A stretch of DNA of 35,695 nt from Deltaproteobacteria bacterium (GTDB lineage Bacteria; Desulfobacterota; Binatia; UTPRO1): the NCBI GenBank assembly GCA_005879405.1, contig VBKW01000089.1, positions 1-35,695 on the forward strand, in the 5' to 3' direction. Below the pieces are notes generated by a model. It made no database searches and had not been told where the DNA came from. It saw nothing but the letters and a program-made list of their open reading frames with translations. This document shows positions 32,586 to 35,695 of this stretch, piece by piece (positions within the stretch are counted from its first letter, which is position 1; each line of letters opens with the position of its first letter). The position numbers and the translations under genes are program-made.

Positions 32586-33408
32586 TCGCCGCAGGCGGGC
32601 GGTCGCGTTCGCGCTCACTGGACTCCTCGTCGCGCCCGGCTGCCGTGCCGGACGCCTGCGGCCGGCGTTTCCCGAGACGCTGCCGCGTGCCGACCGGGTC
32701 GTCGCCGCGATCGCCGCGCGCCGCCATGCGCTCACGTCGGTCCGCGGCTTCGCGCGCGTGTCGTACGAATCCGGCGACGCGCACGCCGCCGCGCGGCACG
32801 CGATCGTCGTCGCGCCACCCGATCGATTCCGCTTGGAGGCGCTGTCGCCGATCGGCGCCGTCGCGGTCGTCGCCTGCGACCGGAACGAGCTCGCGGTCTG
32901 GGTGCGTCGCGATCATCGGACCTATCGCGGCGCTGCGACACGAGCGAGCGTCGCGGCATACACGGGTTTGCCGGTCGATCCCGCCGACGTCGCGTCGGTG
33001 CTCGTCGGACTCCCGCCGGAGCGCCGCATGATCGGCGACCCGACCCTGACGCGTGACGAGGGTGCGGGCAGCCTGCGTTTGCGGGTGCCGATCGAGGGCG
33101 GGCGGCAGGACGTCTGGGTCGCGCCCGACTCGATGCTCCCCGTGGCGAGTGAGACCCCCATCGAGTCCGGCCGTACTCTGCGCGTGGAGCTCGGCAATTA
33201 CCGGACGATCGCTGGACTCGCGTTTCCGCTGAGCATCGACATGCACATCCTGCCGGACGGCGGTCGCATTCAGGTGCGCTACGAATCGCCGACGATCGGC
33301 GCTCCCGTGAGCGCCGACGTCTTCGCGTTTCCGCCGCGGCCCGGCGTCGACGAGGTGCGTCTCGACACGAGCCCGCCGGACACGCTGCCGTTCGGAGCAG
33401 CCGAGTGA
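32569..33408 (+). CDS. LolB/DUF4292-like outer-membrane lipoprotein
   Basis: This 279-residue predicted lipoprotein has an Arg-rich start, a short hydrophobic run and VAPGC (C25). Pro before Gly makes the lipobox imperfect. The mature part shows the LolA/LolB-like beta pattern: RGFARVSYES, then DRFRLEALSPIGAVAVVAC, a central helix, then a strand series ending with FAFPPRP. It resembles DUF4292/LolB-type lipid-binding lipoproteins. The GTG start lies inside the TPR gene (17-bp overlap). The stop TGA shares one base with the ATG of the next gene. A role in lipid or lipoprotein transfer is inferred from the fold. Confidence 0.75.
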   Translation: MTRGRDRRRRAVAFALTGLLVAPGCRAGRLRPAFPETLPRADRVVAAIAARRHALTSVRGFARVSYESGDAHAAARHAIVVAPPDRFRLEALSPIGAVAVVACDRNELAVWVRRDHRTYRGAATRASVAAYTGLPVDPADVASVLVGLPPERRMIGDPTLTRDEGAGSLRLRVPIEGGRQDVWVAPDSMLPVASETPIESGRTLRVELGNYRTIAGLAFPLSIDMHILPDGGRIQVRYESPTIGAPVSADVFAFPPRPGVDEVRLDTSPPDTLPFGAAE

Positions 33409-35111
33409 TGCGCGCTGCGAGCCGCGCCACGGCGCTCGCCCTCTGTGTGCTCGCCGTCGCGGCCGTCGCCGGGTGCCGTCGCAGCGCCGGCGACGAGCGT
33501 CTGCGCCGCGGCGATCGTCTCGTCACGGCGACGATCAGCGATCCGAAGACGTTCAATCCACTCATGTCCGTCGACAGTGCGTCCGGCGCGGCGACGAACG
33601 ACCTTTTCGAGGGGCTGGTGCGGTTGAATCAGCGGACGACCTTGCCGGAGCCGATGCTGGCGACGAGCTGGGAGCACGACGACGCGGGTACGACCTGGAC
33701 GTTTCATTTGCGCCCGGACGTGCACTGGCACGATGGCGAGCCATTCACCGCCGCCGACGTCGCGTTCACGTTCGACGCGATCTACGATCCGAAGGTCCCG
33801 AACAGCCTGAGGCACGTCCTCACGGTCGGCGGCAAGCGCATCGACGTGGAGGTCGTCGATCCGCTGACCGTCCGCCTGCGGCTCGCGGAACCGTTCGCGC
33901 CGCTGTTGAACAGCATCGGGTTCGTGATCCTGCCGAAGCACGTGCTCGGCAAAGCGCTGACAGACGGCACGTTCGCGCAGAGCTGGGGGATCGACGCGCC
34001 GCCCGAGAAGCTCGTCGGCACCGGACCGTACCGCATGACCCGCTACGTACCGGCGCAGCTGCTCCAGTATCGACGGTGGGACGGGTGGTGGATGCACGCC
34101 GAGTCCGACGTCATGCTGCCGCGCATCGCCGAGCAAGCGCTCCTCATCGTGCCGGATCAGAACACGATGTACCTCAAGTTCCTCGACCAGCAGCTGCACT
34201 ACTATTCGCCGCGGCCGGAGGAGATCGACGATCTTCGCGGCCGCGCACAGCGTCTCGACGTGAAGGTCGAGCGCGTCGGCCTCGATACCGGGATGCTGTT
34301 CGTGAGCTTCAACCGCAATCCGGCGCACTACGTCCACGACGGCCGACGCGACCCGCGCCTCGACTGGTTCACCGATCCGAAGTTCCTGCAGGCGATCGCC
34401 CACAGCGTCGACGCGCAGAGCATGATCGCGAACACCTACTTCGGCCACGGCGAGCGCGCGACATCGGCGATCTCGCCCGAGAACAAGGTCTTCTACGATC
34501 CGAACCTCGAGCCCTACGCGTACGACCTCGAGAAAGCGCGCGCGCTCCTCACCGAGGGCGGCTACGTCGATCGCGACGGCGACGGGGTGCGTGAGGACAG
34601 GAACGGCAACGCGCTCGAGTTCGACCTCTCGACCAACGCCGGCAACCAAGTACGCGAGCGCCTCTGCTCGATCCTGAAAGAGGACTGGACGAAGCTCGGG
34701 ATCCGCGTCAACTACCGGCCGCTCGAGTTCACGACCCTGGTCGAGAAGCTCTCCACCAACTTCGATTGGGACGCGATGGTGATGGGGTTCACCGGCGGCG
34801 TCGAGCCGCACAACTCGTCCAACCTCCTGCGCTCGTCGGGAAACCTGCACCTCTGGCAGCCGAATCAGGAGCACCCGGCGACGCCCTGGGAGGCGGAGAT
34901 CGATCGCGAGCTCGATCTCGGCGCGCGCGAGCTCGACCTCGAGAAGCGCAAGCAACACTACTGGCGCATCCAGGAGATCCTGCACCGTGAGCTGCCGCTC
35001 ATTCAATTGGTCCGGCAAGAGCAGTTCGTCGCCTACAAGTCGTACCTCGAGAACTTCGTGCTGACGCCGTGGGGGCTCTACCAGCCCGAGCGCATCGCGA
35101 TCCGTCCCTGA
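33408..35111 (+). CDS. Oligopeptide-type ABC transporter substrate-binding lipoprotein
   Basis: This 567-residue binding protein of solute-binding family 5 captures peptides or similar solutes in the periplasm. The signal peptide ends AVAGC (C23). Family motifs include ISDPKTFNPLMSVDSASG near the N-terminus, TWTFHLRPDVHWHDGEPFTAADV (the signature region), and the hinge-lobe LVGTGPYRMTRY. The C-terminal lobe holds GFTGGVEPHNSSNL. ATG at 33408 was chosen over GTG at 33405 because it overlaps the upstream stop by one base. The permease gene follows after 3 bp. The substrate could be di- or oligopeptide, nickel or microcin-like; it cannot be told from sequence. Confidence 0.93.
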   Translation: MRAASRATALALCVLAVAAVAGCRRSAGDERLRRGDRLVTATISDPKTFNPLMSVDSASGAATNDLFEGLVRLNQRTTLPEPMLATSWEHDDAGTTWTFHLRPDVHWHDGEPFTAADVAFTFDAIYDPKVPNSLRHVLTVGGKRIDVEVVDPLTVRLRLAEPFAPLLNSIGFVILPKHVLGKALTDGTFAQSWGIDAPPEKLVGTGPYRMTRYVPAQLLQYRRWDGWWMHAESDVMLPRIAEQALLIVPDQNTMYLKFLDQQLHYYSPRPEEIDDLRGRAQRLDVKVERVGLDTGMLFVSFNRNPAHYVHDGRRDPRLDWFTDPKFLQAIAHSVDAQSMIANTYFGHGERATSAISPENKVFYDPNLEPYAYDLEKARALLTEGGYVDRDGDGVREDRNGNALEFDLSTNAGNQVRERLCSILKEDWTKLGIRVNYRPLEFTTLVEKLSTNFDWDAMVMGFTGGVEPHNSSNLLRSSGNLHLWQPNQEHPATPWEAEIDRELDLGARELDLEKRKQHYWRIQEILHRELPLIQLVRQEQFVAYKSYLENFVLTPWGLYQPERIAIRP

Positions 35112-35114
35112 GCG

Positions 35115-35695
35115 ATGTTGCGGTTCGTCGCACGCCGGTTGCTGCAGATGGTGCCGTTGCTCGTCGGCATCACGTTCCTCTCGTTCGTCGTCGTCGACCT
35201 CGCACCCGGCGACTTCTTCAGCACCCTGCGTCTCAACCCGTCGATCTCTCCCGATCTCATCCGGCAGATGGAGGTGGAGTTCGGCTACGGGCAGCCGCTC
35301 GTCGTCCGCTACGGCCGCTGGGTGTGGCGGGTGCTGCACCTCGATCTCGGCATGTCGATCGCGTACCGCGTCGCGGTCGTCGACCTGATCGCGTCGCGCG
35401 CGCTCAACACGGTCATCCTCGCGGCCGCCAGCATGGTCTTCTCGTGGGCGCTGGCGATTCCAATCGGGACGATCGTCGCGCTCCGGCGCGGATCCGTCAC
35501 GGATCGCGCGCTTTCGTTCCTCTCCTTTCTCGGCATGTCGGTGCCGAGCTTCTTCCTCGCCTTTCTCTTGATGTACTTGGCCCTCGAGACCGGCTGGTTT
35601 CCGGTCGGCGGCACGACGTCGGTCGACTATCCGCTGCTCGATCCGCTGGACAAGGTCGCGGACCGTGCGATGCATCTCGTCTTGCCGGTGATCGT
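35115..35695 (+). CDS. ABC transporter permease, DppB/OppB type (C-terminus beyond window)
   Basis: The visible 193 residues are the first part of an inner-membrane permease that pairs with the preceding binding protein. It begins MLRFVARRLLQMVPLLVGIT, the classic DppB/OppB start with a first helix at about 9-29. A periplasmic segment containing PGDFF and FGYGQPLVVRY follows, then helices near 100-120 and 140-162 around MSVPSFFLAFLL. The EAA loop and the last helices lie outside. It starts 3 bp after the binding-protein stop, so a full peptide-type ABC operon with a DppC-like partner and ATPases is expected to the right. Confidence 0.93.
   Translation, partial: MLRFVARRLLQMVPLLVGITFLSFVVVDLAPGDFFSTLRLNPSISPDLIRQMEVEFGYGQPLVVRYGRWVWRVLHLDLGMSIAYRVAVVDLIASRALNTVILAAASMVFSWALAIPIGTIVALRRGSVTDRALSFLSFLGMSVPSFFLAFLLMYLALETGWFPVGGTTSVDYPLLDPLDKVADRAMHLVLPVI

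Noticed and set aside
33279-35675. 798-codon minus-strand frame opposite the ABC transporter genes
   Set aside because: The charged low-complexity translation has no domain. The plus strand has a signal peptide, lipobox and solute-binding motifs with tight gene spacing.

Overview
The window is a high-GC (roughly 70% by eye), gene-dense piece of a Gram-negative bacterial chromosome. A Gram-negative origin is supported by several lipoproteins with lipoboxes, two LolA/LolB-like outer-membrane carrier proteins, an MMPL/RND exporter, a Do-type protease and a type IV prepilin. Composition and gene mix suggest a deltaproteobacterial-type lineage (Myxococcota, Desulfobacterota or Binatota-like), but there is no rRNA or marker set here to fix this. 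No tRNA, rRNA, CRISPR array, intact transposase or phage gene was seen.

Region 1 (1-12832, all minus strand) is a fatty-acid-like biosynthesis and export cluster resembling the aryl polyene/xanthomonadin family. In order of transcription it encodes an AMP-dependent acyl/aryl ligase, a 3-ketoacyl-ACP reductase (carrying a deletion and frameshift), an acyl carrier protein, an active ketosynthase, a ketosynthase-like chain-length factor without the catalytic triad, a LolA-like carrier, a hotdog dehydratase, a lipoprotein, an MMPL exporter, a membrane-anchored C45 Ntn-hydrolase with a TPR-like tail, and a FAD-dependent tryptophan-halogenase-like enzyme cut by the window start. Four consecutive junctions are GTGA start/stop overlaps. 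The likely product is an aryl- or acyl-primed polyene moved to the outer membrane and tailored by the last two enzymes; this is inference from family content.

Region 2 (12984-15767) has a receiver-only response regulator, a diiron metallo-beta-lactamase-fold protein with flavodiiron-type ligands and, convergently, a Do/HtrA protease. Region 3 (15910-22154) holds a PKD-pectate-lyase-like secreted protein, a YbhN/LPG-synthase-type membrane protein, an M20 peptidase, an isolated type IV prepilin and GTP-dependent PEP carboxykinase. Region 4 (22307-25996) holds ketopantoate reductase, a JAMM metalloprotease, an alpha/beta hydrolase and, on the other strand, MiaB. A dispersed intergenic repeat lies before panE and, in several copies, between miaB and the next gene.

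Region 5 (26313-35695, plus strand) has a small zinc-ribbon protein, a GAF-GAF histidine kinase with its overlapping LuxR-type response regulator, a lower-GC gap with a strong inverted repeat, moaB, a MoaD-MoaE fusion interrupted by an in-frame TGA, a large TPR lipoprotein, a LolB-like lipoprotein, an oligopeptide-binding lipoprotein, and the start of the matching ABC permease, which runs off the window end.
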